From the NCBI GenBank assembly GCA_033763795.1, contig JANRJV010000018.1, positions 1 through 64,000 of the forward strand: a stretch of DNA of 64,000 bases, given 5' to 3'. This stretch comes from JAEUIV01 sp033763795. GTDB lineage: Bacteria; Planctomycetota; Phycisphaerae; Phycisphaerales; UBA1924. Of the stretch, positions 11,901 to 19,873 are shown one piece after another; within the stretch, counting starts at the first letter, position 1, and each line of letters begins with the position of its first letter. Under the pieces are notes generated by a model. The model saw nothing but the letters and a program-made list of their open reading frames with translations, made no database searches and had not been told where the DNA came from. A program made the position numbers and the translations under genes.

Positions 11901-12533
11901 TTCCACTTCGCGTACGTGCCGCTCGGCGCCACCGTCAGCACGAACATCGTCGCGCGCGTCACCGGCGTTTCGAACACGAACCCCGGCGCCCGTGCGGGCG
12001 TTATGTTCCGACAGGATCTCTCGGGCGGATGCATCGCCAACGCGTTCGTCGGCGTCACCAGCACGGGAGACGTCGTCATGACCGCAAGGTCAGGATCCTT
12101 CGGCGGCACCAGCGTCGTCGGCTCCGCACCGGCCGTGGGCCTGCCCGTGTGGGTGCGCCTCGAGCGCCTCAGCGCCAACCAGGTGCGCGGCTCCTATTCG
12201 CTCGACGGCGTCGCCTGGACCGTGCTCGCCTCCCCAGTCGTGAACACCGGCACGCTCAGCACCTTCTTCGGCCTCGCAAACTCCGCCTACAACAACGGCG
12301 CGATCAACGTTGCGACCTTCGACCGCGTCCTCGTCGGCCCCCGCCTGGCCTGCGCCGGCAACGCGGACGGAGACGCCGCCGTCGCCTTCTCCGACGTCAC
12401 GAGCGTGCTCGCCAACTTCGGCGCCGCGTACCCCCCCGCCACGCTCGGCCCGGGCGACGCCAACGCGGACCTGGTCGTCAACTTCTCCGATGTCACCGCC
12501 GTGCTGGCAAACTTCGGCTCGGCCTGCCCCTGA
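8913..12533 (+). CDS. Secreted multidomain pectate-lyase-like protein with LamG, PKD-like and dockerin-type tail
   Basis: A 1206-residue protein with a signal peptide (residues 1-26, ending ARAQ). Residues 35-350 hold a right-handed beta-helix domain with the Pectate_lyase_3 signature NVRDFGAVGNGVADDTAALN; a second start of the same type (SFGAIPNDNADDAAAF) occurs near residue 367. Residues 642-850 form a LamG/concanavalin-like domain (ALNEG, WHHLVATWD, LDDVRVYERA), residues 860-950 a PKD-like domain, and residues 960-1142 a second jelly-roll-like domain. The last 60 residues carry two calcium-loop repeats, GNADGDAAVAFSDV and GDANADLVVNFSDV, each followed by LANFG. It is probably an exported polysaccharide-active or surface protein. 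Start chosen at the ATG before the signal peptide, with AGGGAG upstream. Confidence 0.85.
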   Translation: MIAARVLLAAVTLGTVTCAFEPARAQGIQFPVGAGIVNVRDFGAVGNGVADDTAALNAAFASARAPGSSAKFIYMPDGVYRITSTVFFTESRTTLQGQSRAGTIIRLDPNAAGFASPDGSGGFIARNVLSTRENTGFSANEFVTSIFDLTVEVGAGNPGAVGVKFHCNNQGTLRNVTVRALDPATGHIGVSVAGNDKGPGMIRGLVVEGFRVGIDAGGTEYSWVFENTTLRNQRQYGVFNFWNILTFRGLVSENTVPVLWNDLQTVNNFPWGMATIIDGSFTTPGGAPAPTAAILSRTTAYLRNVTSSGYPSLIEQGGVNQPFTSVPGEWTSDRAFAVHRTQPAMLNLPVQDTPEVPWDAPATWASVTSFGAIPNDNADDAAAFQAAIDSGAATVYAPIGRYLLGNTVVLRGNVRRLFLTQSQLASTGALRASSAPMLSMDDAGPAVTVVERANFDPGPSAASVENTSTRTLVLRNAGADNVRMSGPGTTFVEDVVGGPWTISAGHTGYFRQCNPENEGVKITNDGATLWILGLKTEKPGTPLVTTGGGTTELIGGNIYPVNTLPLDQPLLKTVSARVSAIIGGSAYATDAFHRIFAEETRGGVLRRIFASEVPGRVGFFIGPRVAFYAADSANVPPPGSGPLSHYALNEGAGTTVSDSAGGPSATASGPSWTAGQIGAALSFDGVDDFVSLPNNRGGSSAGTISLWARTTRDFSDLGMMFYATSSGSGTANGGGTDAEMHLHFNPDDSVSLFIEGGASDLNLNSGRPLNDGAWHHLVATWDLAGYADLYVDGQRVASARQSWLNFPWSAFTRLGRPAAATRFYQGSLDDVRVYERAITHAEVNDLFDAGRGYANYPPNVTAGIDQSVQDSSYTAALNGQAVDDGQPFGPPAIAWTVRSAPAGGNVTFSNAADPRASATFSAAGTYVLRLTISDGVETRFDEMSVNVYDPLPAPWDNADQGDTAAFGWASYAAPNQFTLNGSGRYIDGFPAAGCDGFHFAYVPLGATVSTNIVARVTGVSNTNPGARAGVMFRQDLSGGCIANAFVGVTSTGDVVMTARSGSFGGTSVVGSAPAVGLPVWVRLERLSANQVRGSYSLDGVAWTVLASPVVNTGTLSTFFGLANSAYNNGAINVATFDRVLVGPRLACAGNADGDAAVAFSDVTSVLANFGAAYPPATLGPGDANADLVVNFSDVTAVLANFGSACP

Positions 12534-12798
12534 AGCCACGATCTCACGCCCCGCCAAGCAGCAGCGAACGAGCATGCCCCGGCAGCACCGCCGGCTCTTG
12601 ATCCGCGCGCCCGACCACGCGCGCTGCGGACCCCCGTAGCGTTCAGGTCGACGTGCGGCGCATACATGTCAACGGAGTCCCGACGCCGTGCGCGCCCGCG
12701 CAGGGCGGCGGAACGGCCAGGCCGCTGAGCAGCACAGCCGGCAACTGCGAAGTTCGAACACAGCCTATTCCTGCCAACGGCTTCCAAGCCCGAAACGC
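12534..12798. other. Non-coding stretch between the secreted protein and the tRNA terminator
   Basis: Together with the terminator and a short spacer this makes about 330 bases without a protein gene, up to the tRNA-Phe. I see short GC-rich inverted repeats (for example CGGCCAGGCCG near 12716) but no T-run terminator for the rightward gene and no credible small reading frame. Confidence 0.4.
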
Positions 12799-12831
12799 AA
12801 AACCCCCACGCTGCGACTGAGCTCGTGGGGG
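12799..12831 (-). terminator. Rho-independent terminator of tRNA-Phe
   Basis: Read leftward, an 8-base stem CCCCCACG/CGTGGGGG with a 13-base loop is followed directly by TTTT. It lies about 36 bases beyond the 3' end of tRNA-Phe, the right position and orientation for its terminator. This is the clearest intrinsic terminator in the window. Confidence 0.8.
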
Positions 12832-12867
12832 TCGGCGAACCGTCCGACGCTGTGGAATCTGAACCAA

Positions 12868-12940
12868 TGGGCAGAGCCGGACTTGAACCGGCAACCCCCG
12901 CATTTTCAGTGCGGTGCTCTACCGATTGAGCTACCTGCCC
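12868..12940 (-). tRNA. tRNA-Phe (anticodon GAA)
   Basis: The leftward strand folds as a 73-base tRNA: acceptor stem GGGCAGG/TCTGCCC with discriminator A, D stem GCTC/GAGC, anticodon stem CCGCA/TGCGG around the loop CTGAAAA, and T stem GCCGG/CCGGC with loop TTCAAGT. Anticodon GAA gives phenylalanine. The bases after the discriminator are TTG, so CCA is not encoded and must be added after transcription. It is a single gene with its own promoter and terminator. Confidence 0.97.
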
Positions 12941-12953
12941 TGGGGGAGGGGCA

Positions 12954-12982
12954 ACAATACCAGTCCGGCTCCCCGCGGGCAA
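12954..12982 (-). promoter_or_regulatory. Sigma-70-type promoter of tRNA-Phe
   Basis: Read leftward: TTGCCC (12982-12977), a 17-base spacer, then TATTGT (12959-12954), ending 13 bases before the first base of the tRNA. Each hexamer matches the sigma-70 consensus at four of six positions and the spacing is ideal. Confidence 0.7.
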
Positions 12983-13092
12983 ACCACCGCAAGCCAGGCC
13001 GGCGAACGCCCCGCCGTCCCGTCCGGCAAGACCCCGATAACCGCCGAACCTCGCCCGCAATACGTCGCCTCCTCCCGGCGTTATGCGAGAGA

Positions 13093-13707
13093 ATGAGGCC
13101 GATGCCCGACCCAGCGGCGAGCACCGTCCCGGCGGATCTCGCGGAGCCCGGCCCGCTGGCCGAGTTGCTCGCGCACGCCGCGCGGGGCGACGAACGTGCC
13201 TGGGAGGGCATCGTCAAGCTCTACGCCAGGCGCGTCTACGCCATGGCCCGCTCGCGCTGCCGCCGCGACGACCTCGCCGAGGAGATCACGCAGTCCGTGT
13301 TCGCCACCATCGCAACCAAACTCGGCTCGGGCGGCTACGCCGAGCAAGGACGCTTCGAGGCCTGGCTCTTCCGCATCACCATGAACCGCGTGCGTGACGA
13401 GGCCCGCAGGCTCAGCAGGCACGCGCTCCCCACCGACCCGGAAGTCCTGGGCTCCACCGCCGCCGCGCCCGACGAACCGCCCCACGCCGACGAGCAGGAC
13501 GTCCAGACTCTCCGCCTCGCCCTCGGCTCTCTCAGCGAGCCGGACCGCGAGGTCGTCGAACTGCGACACCACGGCGGGCTCAGCTTCCGTCAGATCGCCG
13601 ACGCGCTGGGAGAGCCCATGGGAACCGTGCTCGCCCGCCACCATCGCGCGCTGCGCAAGCTCAAGGAAATCCTCGAATCTCCGACGTCCAGGAAGGTCGC
13701 AACATGA
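13093..13707 (+). CDS. ECF-type RNA polymerase sigma factor
   Basis: A 204-residue sigma-70-family protein. Region 2 is at about residues 30-100 (RVYAMARSRCRRDDLAEEIT, then the WLFRITMNRVRDEARR helix) and region 4 near residues 140-195 (LSEPDREVVELRHHGGLSF, RQIADALGEPMGTVLARHHR), with no region 1 or 3. It would direct RNA polymerase to a small regulon, probably in response to an envelope signal sensed by the next gene. Start candidates are the ATGs at 13093 and 13102; a TATGCG five bases before 13093 looks like a -10 element, which would make the transcript leaderless. The stop overlaps the next start (ATGA). Confidence 0.9.
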   Translation: MRPMPDPAASTVPADLAEPGPLAELLAHAARGDERAWEGIVKLYARRVYAMARSRCRRDDLAEEITQSVFATIATKLGSGGYAEQGRFEAWLFRITMNRVRDEARRLSRHALPTDPEVLGSTAAAPDEPPHADEQDVQTLRLALGSLSEPDREVVELRHHGGLSFRQIADALGEPMGTVLARHHRALRKLKEILESPTSRKVAT

Positions 13708-14267
13708 ACACCCCCACGCAGCCCCCCGGGCCGCCCCCCCCGCCTCACGACGCCGACGCCGCGGGCGCTCTGCCGGCCGATCTGGCCCACGTCGCCGCCC
13801 GGCTCGACTCTCTCGCCGAGAACGACCGCCGGGCGATACGCCCGCAGTTCGAGCGCACGCTCGCCGCGGCCACATTCCGCGCCGCGCGCGGAGGCGCGTC
13901 CGGCTCCGCTCCCAACGAACCGCCTGCCGGCCCCGCGGCTATCCGGTTCCCGCGGCCCGCACGAGCACCGCTCTGGCGCCTCGCCGCTTCGCTGGCCCTC
14001 GTCGCGGGCGCGGCCCTTGCCGGGTGGTTCTGGCTGAGCGCTCAGCCCGCCCACCGCAGCACGACAACGACGACCACGCCGCTCGCCGCCGCGCAAGGCC
14101 CGTCAACCTCGACCGTGGCCCGCACCATCGAGACCGATCTCGAGCTGCTCCTCGCATCGGTCGATTCGCTCGAGTCGCTGGCCGAAGCAACCAGCGACGC
14201 CTCGACCCTGACTTCCGACGACTGGTGGGGCGACGGCTCGTGGAACTCTCAGGAGGGATCGCTGTGA
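13704..14267 (+). CDS. Single-pass membrane protein, probable anti-sigma partner
   Basis: A 187-residue protein with an N-terminal cytoplasmic part of about 90 residues, Pro-rich at its very start, one transmembrane helix at roughly residues 94-114 (LWRLAASLALVAGAALAGWFW), a Ser/Thr-rich linker, and an outside segment with acidic and Trp residues. Its position, translationally coupled to an ECF sigma gene, is the usual place for an anti-sigma factor. I do not see the HxxxCxxC zinc anti-sigma motif, so the role is inferred from context and topology only. The stop overlaps the following gene's start region. Confidence 0.7.
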   Translation: MNTPTQPPGPPPPPHDADAAGALPADLAHVAARLDSLAENDRRAIRPQFERTLAAATFRAARGGASGSAPNEPPAGPAAIRFPRPARAPLWRLAASLALVAGAALAGWFWLSAQPAHRSTTTTTTPLAAAQGPSTSTVARTIETDLELLLASVDSLESLAEATSDASTLTSDDWWGDGSWNSQEGSL

Positions 14268-15292
14268 TGCTTTTCCGTGCGGTCGATCCGAGGCCTCTCC
14301 CGCTGCTGATCGCGCTGTTGCTGGCTCCCTGGCCCGCGCACGGGCAGGATCAGCCCGCCGACCCCCCACCGCCCCAGCCCCCGTCTCACCCCATGGAGGA
14401 ACCGATCCTTGAGGCGCTCGGCGGGCCGATCGGCTCTCCCGACACCCCCGAGAACCGCCGCCGCGCCCGCGCCATGCTCCAGCAGCGGCTCGAGAGCCTC
14501 ACCAAGGAACAGCAGGCGATGCAGGAAGCGATCGCCATGCTCGACCGGGGCGAGCCGCTCGACGCCGTCCGCACCGAAGCGTGGCGCACCATCGGGAAGA
14601 CGATGGGCGAGCGCCTGCGCCGCTTCCGGGAGCTTCGCCAGGCGCGAGGCGAGGGCAACGCCGAAGACCTCCCGCAGATGGGCGACGACGCCTTCGCCGA
14701 GGGCCCGCCTCCGCGCGGTCAGCCCGGCCAGCCCGAGCGACCCCGCCGCCCGGGACCGATGGGCCCCGAGGGCGGGATGCCGCCCGAAGCGCCCGTCGAG
14801 GGGCTGCTCGCCATGCTCCGAGAGATCCGCCCCGCGCTCGGCGAACGGCTGACGACCCTCCGCCAGGAAGACCCCGAAGAGTTCCGGCGCATCTTCCAGC
14901 AGTTCCGCGGCAGGCTCGCCAAGCTCTTCAGAGACCGCATGCACGACCCCGAGCGCTGGCCGCAGCGCGCCGAGATGTTCCGGCTCGAGATGGACGCAAT
15001 CGAGAGCGCACGCCGCGCCGCCGCGCTCGCTCCCGCCGAAAGAGGCGGCCAGCTCGACCGGCTCCGCGAGGTCCTGGGCAAGCAGTTCGACCTGCGCCTC
15101 GAGCTCGCCGAGAGCGATCTCGCCCGGCTGGACTCCCGCTCCGCCGAGCTCAGATCCGACATCGAAGCCCGCAAGGCGCGCCGCGACACGCTCGTCCAGG
15201 AGCGCGTCCAGCAGATGGTCGAGCGCGCGGCAAACCGCCGCGAGGGACGCGACGCCGGCCCGGAATCCGCCCCGCCGCCCGAAGCCCCGTAA
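14267..15292 (+). CDS. Secreted helical protein of the sigma-factor operon
   Basis: A 341-residue protein with a signal peptide (LPLLIALLLAPWPAHG, about residues 9-25) and a mature part dominated by charged, Gln-rich helices likely to form coiled coils, split by a Pro/Gly/Arg-rich linker near residues 145-185. A second helical section follows (LRQEDPEEFRRIFQQFRGRL). It is last in the sigma/membrane-protein operon, so it may be the periplasmic sensor or effector, loosely like CpxP/Spy-type proteins, but I recognise no family signature. AGGAGGG lies 9 bases before the ATG; a GTG three bases earlier (14264) is an equally possible start. Confidence 0.75.
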   Translation: MLFRAVDPRPLPLLIALLLAPWPAHGQDQPADPPPPQPPSHPMEEPILEALGGPIGSPDTPENRRRARAMLQQRLESLTKEQQAMQEAIAMLDRGEPLDAVRTEAWRTIGKTMGERLRRFRELRQARGEGNAEDLPQMGDDAFAEGPPPRGQPGQPERPRRPGPMGPEGGMPPEAPVEGLLAMLREIRPALGERLTTLRQEDPEEFRRIFQQFRGRLAKLFRDRMHDPERWPQRAEMFRLEMDAIESARRAAALAPAERGGQLDRLREVLGKQFDLRLELAESDLARLDSRSAELRSDIEARKARRDTLVQERVQQMVERAANRREGRDAGPESAPPPEAP

Positions 15293-15331
15293 TCCGCGCT
15301 CGTCAGCGCACGCGCGCCGGCGCGGCCCGGA

Positions 15332-15337
15332 TATCCT
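15332..15337 (+). promoter_or_regulatory. -10 element six bases before a start codon
   Basis: TATCCT ends six bases before the ATG at 15344, so transcription would begin at or next to the start codon. No Shine-Dalgarno is present. A clear -35 is not visible. Confidence 0.45.
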
Positions 15338-15343
15338 CTGCGC

Positions 15344-16540
15344 ATGCCCCGGACCACGACCGATGCAGCCGCGCGCCCGCGACCCGGACGCGCCGCCCGC
15401 TTCGCACGCTCGTGGACGGGCCTCATGGGCCTGGCCGTCCTCCTGACCTTCATCATCGCCTGCGTCGGCTCGCTCCCCTGGACGCTCGGGAGCGCCGGCC
15501 GCGACGCCACCGGGCTCCCCCTCCCCGCGCGGTACAAGCAGGGCGACCTGTCCGCCTCCCTGCTCCCGCCGAGCTGGGCGCCCCACGCACCGGACGAAGC
15601 CGCCCGCCGCGACGCCCGCGCCGCCGCACTCGCCCGAGAACGCCTGGGCCGCGAGCCCACCGCCGACGAGATCCGTGCCACCCGCCCAGTCCACCTGCTG
15701 GGCACGGACAAGCTGGGCCGAGACGTGCTCACCCGCTGCCTCGCCGGCGGGGGCGTCTCCATCGGCATAGGCCTCGCCGCCGCCATCATCAGCGTCTTCA
15801 TAGGCACGGTCTACGGCTCCATCGCCGGGTACCTCGGCGGCCGGATCGACGGCGCCATGATGCGCGTCGTCGATGTTCTCTACGGCTTGCCCTACCTGCT
15901 CCTCATGGTGCTCCTGGCAGTCGCGGGCGACGCGCTGCTCGTCCGTTTCACGACGCAGGAACCCGCACGCCGCGCCTACGTCGAAGCCGCGCTCGCCTCA
16001 GCTCCCACGCCCCACGATGCCGCCCTGCTCCAGTCTCTCCGTGACGAGGCTCGCACCCGCTATCCCGGCCGCCCCATCTCTGAAGGCCAGCGCGCCGCCT
16101 ACGAGGTGCTCGTCCTGCTCGTCGCCATCGGCGGGCTCAGCTGGCTCACCATGTCGCGCGTCATCCGAGGTCAGGTCCTCAGTCTCCGCGCCCAGCCCTT
16201 CATCGAAGCAGCACGAGCCATCGGCGTGCCGCTCCATCAACAGTTCCTCAGGCATCTCCTGCCGAATCTCATGGGCCCGATCCTCGTCTACGCGACCCTC
16301 ACCGTTCCCCAGGCGATCCTGCAGGAGTCGTTCCTCAGCTTCCTGGGCATTGGCGTCCGCCCCCCGCTCCCCAGCTGGGGCAACCTCGCCGCCGAGGGCC
16401 TCACCGAGCTCAACCCCGTCCGCGTCCGCTGGTGGCTGATCGTCAGCCCCTGCGCGCTGCTCGGCGCCACGCTGCTGGCGCTGAACTTCATGGGCGAGGG
16501 GCTGCGCGAAGCCCTGGACCCGCGCCGCTCGCATCGCTGA
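15344..16540 (+). CDS. ABC transporter permease, DppC/OppC family (first copy)
   Basis: A 398-residue inner-membrane permease of an oligopeptide/dipeptide-type importer. The first helix (LMGLAVLLTFIIACVG, near residue 27) is followed by a long outside segment and then the core domain starting HLLGTDKLGRDVLTR. The EAA coupling loop reads EAARAIGVPLHQQFLRHLLP and the C-terminal SFLGIGVRPPLPSWGNL is typical of DppC. It is longer than the usual 280-300 residues because of the segment after helix 1 and an extra polar loop of about 55 residues around residues 205-260. It heads the transporter operon with a -10 element close to its ATG; the binding protein follows after 34 bases. Confidence 0.88.
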   Translation: MPRTTTDAAARPRPGRAARFARSWTGLMGLAVLLTFIIACVGSLPWTLGSAGRDATGLPLPARYKQGDLSASLLPPSWAPHAPDEAARRDARAAALARERLGREPTADEIRATRPVHLLGTDKLGRDVLTRCLAGGGVSIGIGLAAAIISVFIGTVYGSIAGYLGGRIDGAMMRVVDVLYGLPYLLLMVLLAVAGDALLVRFTTQEPARRAYVEAALASAPTPHDAALLQSLRDEARTRYPGRPISEGQRAAYEVLVLLVAIGGLSWLTMSRVIRGQVLSLRAQPFIEAARAIGVPLHQQFLRHLLPNLMGPILVYATLTVPQAILQESFLSFLGIGVRPPLPSWGNLAAEGLTELNPVRVRWWLIVSPCALLGATLLALNFMGEGLREALDPRRSHR

Positions 16541-16574
16541 AGGGCCCGACCCTGTATCCTGTGCACCGGCTCGG

Positions 16575-18551
16575 ATGCCGCGAACCACGGAGCGCCCCAT
16601 GCCGTCCCGGTTCGGACTGAAGGATCTGGTCATCATCGCGCTGGCCCTCGCCGCCGGCGCCGCGAGCATTCTCAACCTCGTCCAGCAGGATCGACTCTGG
16701 GCGCGCACGCGACAGCTCGCCGCCGACGCCGAAGCCCACGCCCGCACCCTGACCGAAGTCTCCGAGCGCCTCGCCGCCCTCGAAGCCCGGCCCGCCCCGC
16801 CCACCGCCGAAGACTTCGCCGCCCTGCGCCAGCAGGTCGAGCGCCTGCGCGCGCAGCCCGCGCCCGCCGGCGACGCCGCGCCCCCGCGCAGCGCCGGCAC
16901 CCCGTCCGACACTTCCGCCGACGACGACGCCGCGGACTGGTTCGCGGGCGTCCCCGTGACGCGGCCCGCGCCCTGGACGCCCGCACACGATCCGCGCCAG
17001 CATCCCGCCTTCGCCCCGGGAGGCACGCTCACCGAAGCCCTCGAGGGCGCCGTCTCCAAGCTCACCCCCTACCTCGCGACCGACGCCTACTCCTTCCGCG
17101 TCATCAACGACGCCGTCTGCCAGTCGCTCGCGGCGTACGACATGGCGACGCTCGAGCCGCGCGCCCAGCTCGCCGACGCCTGGCAGGTCGACCCCGCCGG
17201 CCTCTGGCTGCGCGTCCGCATACGCCCCGGCGCCCGCTGGTCCGACGGCGCGCCCGTCACCGCCGACGACATCCGCTTCACCTTCAGGGACTTCGTCCAG
17301 AACCCGCGCATCAACGCCGCCGCCCACCGCGCCTCCTTCGCCGCCGTGCGCGAAGTGCGCGTCGTCTCGGAACGCGTCGCCGAGTTCCGCTTCGACACGC
17401 CGCTCTTCAGCTCCCTCTCCGTCGCGCTCTTCAACCCCATCATCCCGCGGCACTTCTACGAGCCCATCTCCCCCGAATCGCTCAACGCCTCGACCGGCCT
17501 GCTCATGGGCTCGGGACCCTGGAAGCTCGCCCCGCAGGAGGGCCAGTGGGCGCCGCCGGCCCCCATCCTGCTCGTCCGCAACGAGCACTTCGCGGGCCCC
17601 GTCCCGCCGCTCGAGCGGCTGCGCTTCACCGTCGTCCCCGACGCGGGCACGCGCCTCGCCGAGCTCGAGCAGAACCGCGCCGACCTGATCCGCGCCACCC
17701 CCGAGCAGATCGTCGCCGCACGCGCGGGCCAGGGCCCCGCCGCAACCCCGCTCGTCTGGACCAACATGCGCTCGGGCTACACCTTCATCGCCTGGAACAC
17801 CGGCGAGCGACGCGGCCGCGCCTCCCCCTTCGCCGACGTGCGCGTCCGCCGCGCCATGACCCACCTGCTCGACCGCGAACGCATGAACCGCGACTTCTAC
17901 CGGGGCCTCGCCTCCGTCAGCACGGGCCCTTTCCCCCCGACCCAGGCCGACCCCGACCTCAAGCCGATCCCCTTCGATCTCCAGCGCGCCGCCGCCCTCC
18001 TCGACGAATGCGGCTGGTCCGACCGCAACGCCGACGGCGTCCGCGAAGACGCCCAGGGCAGCCCCTTCGAGTTCGAGTTCGCCTACACGCCCGGCGGCGT
18101 CATGGGCGAGCCGCTGGCCCTCTACCTCAAAGACCAGGCCGCGAAGGTCGGCATCCGCGTCACCCCCCGCGCCGTCGATTTCACCACGCTCACGCAGATG
18201 CGCCGCAGCCGCGACTTCGACGCCTTCTATCTCCAGCTCTCCTGGTCGGGCCCCGAGTCCGATCCCTTCTCATACTTCCACCAGTCGCAGGCCGACGCCG
18301 GCGAGAACTGGACCGGCTGGCGCAGCCCCGAGACCAGCGCGCTCATCGACCGCGCCCGCAGCACCATCGACCCCGCAGCCCGGGCCCCGCTCTGGCGCGA
18401 GGTCCACCGCGCCATCGCCGAACAGCAGCCCTTCACGTTCCTCCTCGACGTCCCGTGGCTCAGGCTCGTCAGCCCCCGCGTGCACAACGTCCACTCCTAC
18501 CCCGGCACGCTCGACCGCCGCGAGTTCTTCATCCCGCTCGCCCAACAATGA
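16575..18551 (+). CDS. ABC transporter substrate-binding protein, family 5, membrane-tethered
   Basis: A 658-residue solute-binding protein of the SBP_bac_5 (DppA/OppA) family. Residues 12-35 form one hydrophobic helix without a lipobox or a clear cleavage site, followed by a predicted coiled coil (about residues 36-100) and a Pro/Ala linker; the binding domain runs from about residue 150 to the end (LRVRIRPGARWSDGAPVTADDI is the family hallmark). The layout suggests the protein stays anchored in the membrane on a stalk rather than as a free or lipid-anchored protein. ATG at 16575 chosen; ATG at 16599 would also keep the helix. TATCCT ends 14 bases upstream. It overlaps the next gene by ATGA. 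Confidence 0.9.
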   Translation: MPRTTERPMPSRFGLKDLVIIALALAAGAASILNLVQQDRLWARTRQLAADAEAHARTLTEVSERLAALEARPAPPTAEDFAALRQQVERLRAQPAPAGDAAPPRSAGTPSDTSADDDAADWFAGVPVTRPAPWTPAHDPRQHPAFAPGGTLTEALEGAVSKLTPYLATDAYSFRVINDAVCQSLAAYDMATLEPRAQLADAWQVDPAGLWLRVRIRPGARWSDGAPVTADDIRFTFRDFVQNPRINAAAHRASFAAVREVRVVSERVAEFRFDTPLFSSLSVALFNPIIPRHFYEPISPESLNASTGLLMGSGPWKLAPQEGQWAPPAPILLVRNEHFAGPVPPLERLRFTVVPDAGTRLAELEQNRADLIRATPEQIVAARAGQGPAATPLVWTNMRSGYTFIAWNTGERRGRASPFADVRVRRAMTHLLDRERMNRDFYRGLASVSTGPFPPTQADPDLKPIPFDLQRAAALLDECGWSDRNADGVREDAQGSPFEFEFAYTPGGVMGEPLALYLKDQAAKVGIRVTPRAVDFTTLTQMRRSRDFDAFYLQLSWSGPESDPFSYFHQSQADAGENWTGWRSPETSALIDRARSTIDPAARAPLWREVHRAIAEQQPFTFLLDVPWLRLVSPRVHNVHSYPGTLDRREFFIPLAQQ

Positions 18552-19873
18552 CACCGGGCTTCCTGCTCCGCCGACTGCTGCTGGCCATCCCGGCTCTGCT
18601 GGGCGCTTCGCTCATCGTCTCGGCGCTCCTGGAGCTCAGCCCCGCCGCCACCTCGCTCACGCCGCAGGCGCTCGACGCGCCGGACGCGGCGATGACCGCC
18701 CACGCCGACCCGCTCGAGCCGCACCAGCCCTTCGCCACGCGCTACCTCCGCTGGATGCACCGCCTCAGCCCGCTCCGCGCGGGCACGCAGGACCGCCTCG
18801 ACGACCGCGGCTCGCGCATCCAGCCGCCCCCGCCCGTCCCGCACGCGCGCGGCGCTCCCGCCGATTACGCCGGCCCAGCCCCGGACTCCTACGCGGACGC
18901 AGCGCTCGCCCACGCCCGCGACCGCGCCCGCTACGCCGCCGCCCTCGCCGCCGACGACGAATCCCCGGATCTTCGCACGCAGGCCGACCGCTCACGCCGC
19001 GCGGCTCATCGCGCCCTCCTCAGCGCACCGCTGCCCCGCGCCGGGCTCGCCATCATTCCCGACAGCCTCTGGCTCGACGTCCCGGACCTCGGCTGGTCCT
19101 CACTCCGCGGTCGGCCCGTCGCCCCCCTGCTTGCGTCGGCCCTGTCCGCCACGCTCCTCGTCAACTGCCTCGCGCTCTTCATCGCTGCCCTCGCGGGAAT
19201 CCCCACCGGGCTCCTCGCCGCCGTGCGCCCGGGCCCCGTCGATGCCCTCCTCCGCGCCGTGCTCGTGGGCCTGTGGTCCATGCCCGTCGTCTGGTCCGCC
19301 GTGATGCTCCAGACGCTCCTCGCCCGCCAGGCCGGCGTGCCGCTCTTTCCCGCCTCGGGACTCATGAGCCCCGACGCGCCGGACATGGGCCTGCTCCCAG
19401 GCCGCGACCCGCGCGGCGTGCCCGAGCCCGGCCTCATCCTCGACATCGCCTGGCATCTCGTCCTGCCCGTCGCCTGCCTGAGTCTCGCCGCACTCGCCGT
19501 CATCAGTCGGCACACGCGCGCCGCCGCCCTCGAACAGCTCGCCGCCGATCACGTCCGCGCCGCCCGCGCCCGGGGACTCGCGGGCCCCGCGCTGCTGACG
19601 CGCCACGTCCTCCGCCCCGCGCTCGCCCCGCTCGCCGGGCTCGTCGCCGTGCTCTTCCCCGCGCTCGTCTCGGGCTCAGTCATAATCGAGAACGTCTTCA
19701 ACATCCCGGGGATGGGCCGCCTGCTCCTCGACGCCGTCATCGCCCGCGACCGCGACCTGCTCCTCGGATGCGTCATGACCGCCGCGCTCGCCGCCGTCGC
19801 GGCCTCGCTCCTCGCCGATGCGCTCGCCGCCTGCGCGGATCCGCGCGTCCGCTTCACGGGGAGCAACGGATGA
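18548..19873 (+). CDS. ABC transporter permease, DppB/OppB family
   Basis: A 441-residue permease. Helix 1 is at the N-terminus (LLRRLLLAIPALLGASLIV) as in DppB, but the region between it and the core is unusually long, about 140 residues of polar sequence rich in Asp, Arg and Ala. The core has the coupling motif ARARGLAGPALLTRHVLRPAL and the family-typical SVIIENVFNIPGMGRLLLDA. Typical DppB proteins are 310-340 residues. It lies between the binding protein and a second C-type permease with ATGA overlaps at both ends and pairs with a DppC-type subunit to form the channel. Confidence 0.9.
   Translation: MTPGFLLRRLLLAIPALLGASLIVSALLELSPAATSLTPQALDAPDAAMTAHADPLEPHQPFATRYLRWMHRLSPLRAGTQDRLDDRGSRIQPPPPVPHARGAPADYAGPAPDSYADAALAHARDRARYAAALAADDESPDLRTQADRSRRAAHRALLSAPLPRAGLAIIPDSLWLDVPDLGWSSLRGRPVAPLLASALSATLLVNCLALFIAALAGIPTGLLAAVRPGPVDALLRAVLVGLWSMPVVWSAVMLQTLLARQAGVPLFPASGLMSPDAPDMGLLPGRDPRGVPEPGLILDIAWHLVLPVACLSLAALAVISRHTRAAALEQLAADHVRAARARGLAGPALLTRHVLRPALAPLAGLVAVLFPALVSGSVIIENVFNIPGMGRLLLDAVIARDRDLLLGCVMTAALAAVAASLLADALAACADPRVRFTGSNG

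Noticed and set aside
8690..12601. Open frame of about 1300 codons in a second forward frame over the pectate-lyase-like gene
   Set aside because: The product is an Arg-rich low-complexity sequence without signal peptide or domains, while the other frame has five recognisable parts.
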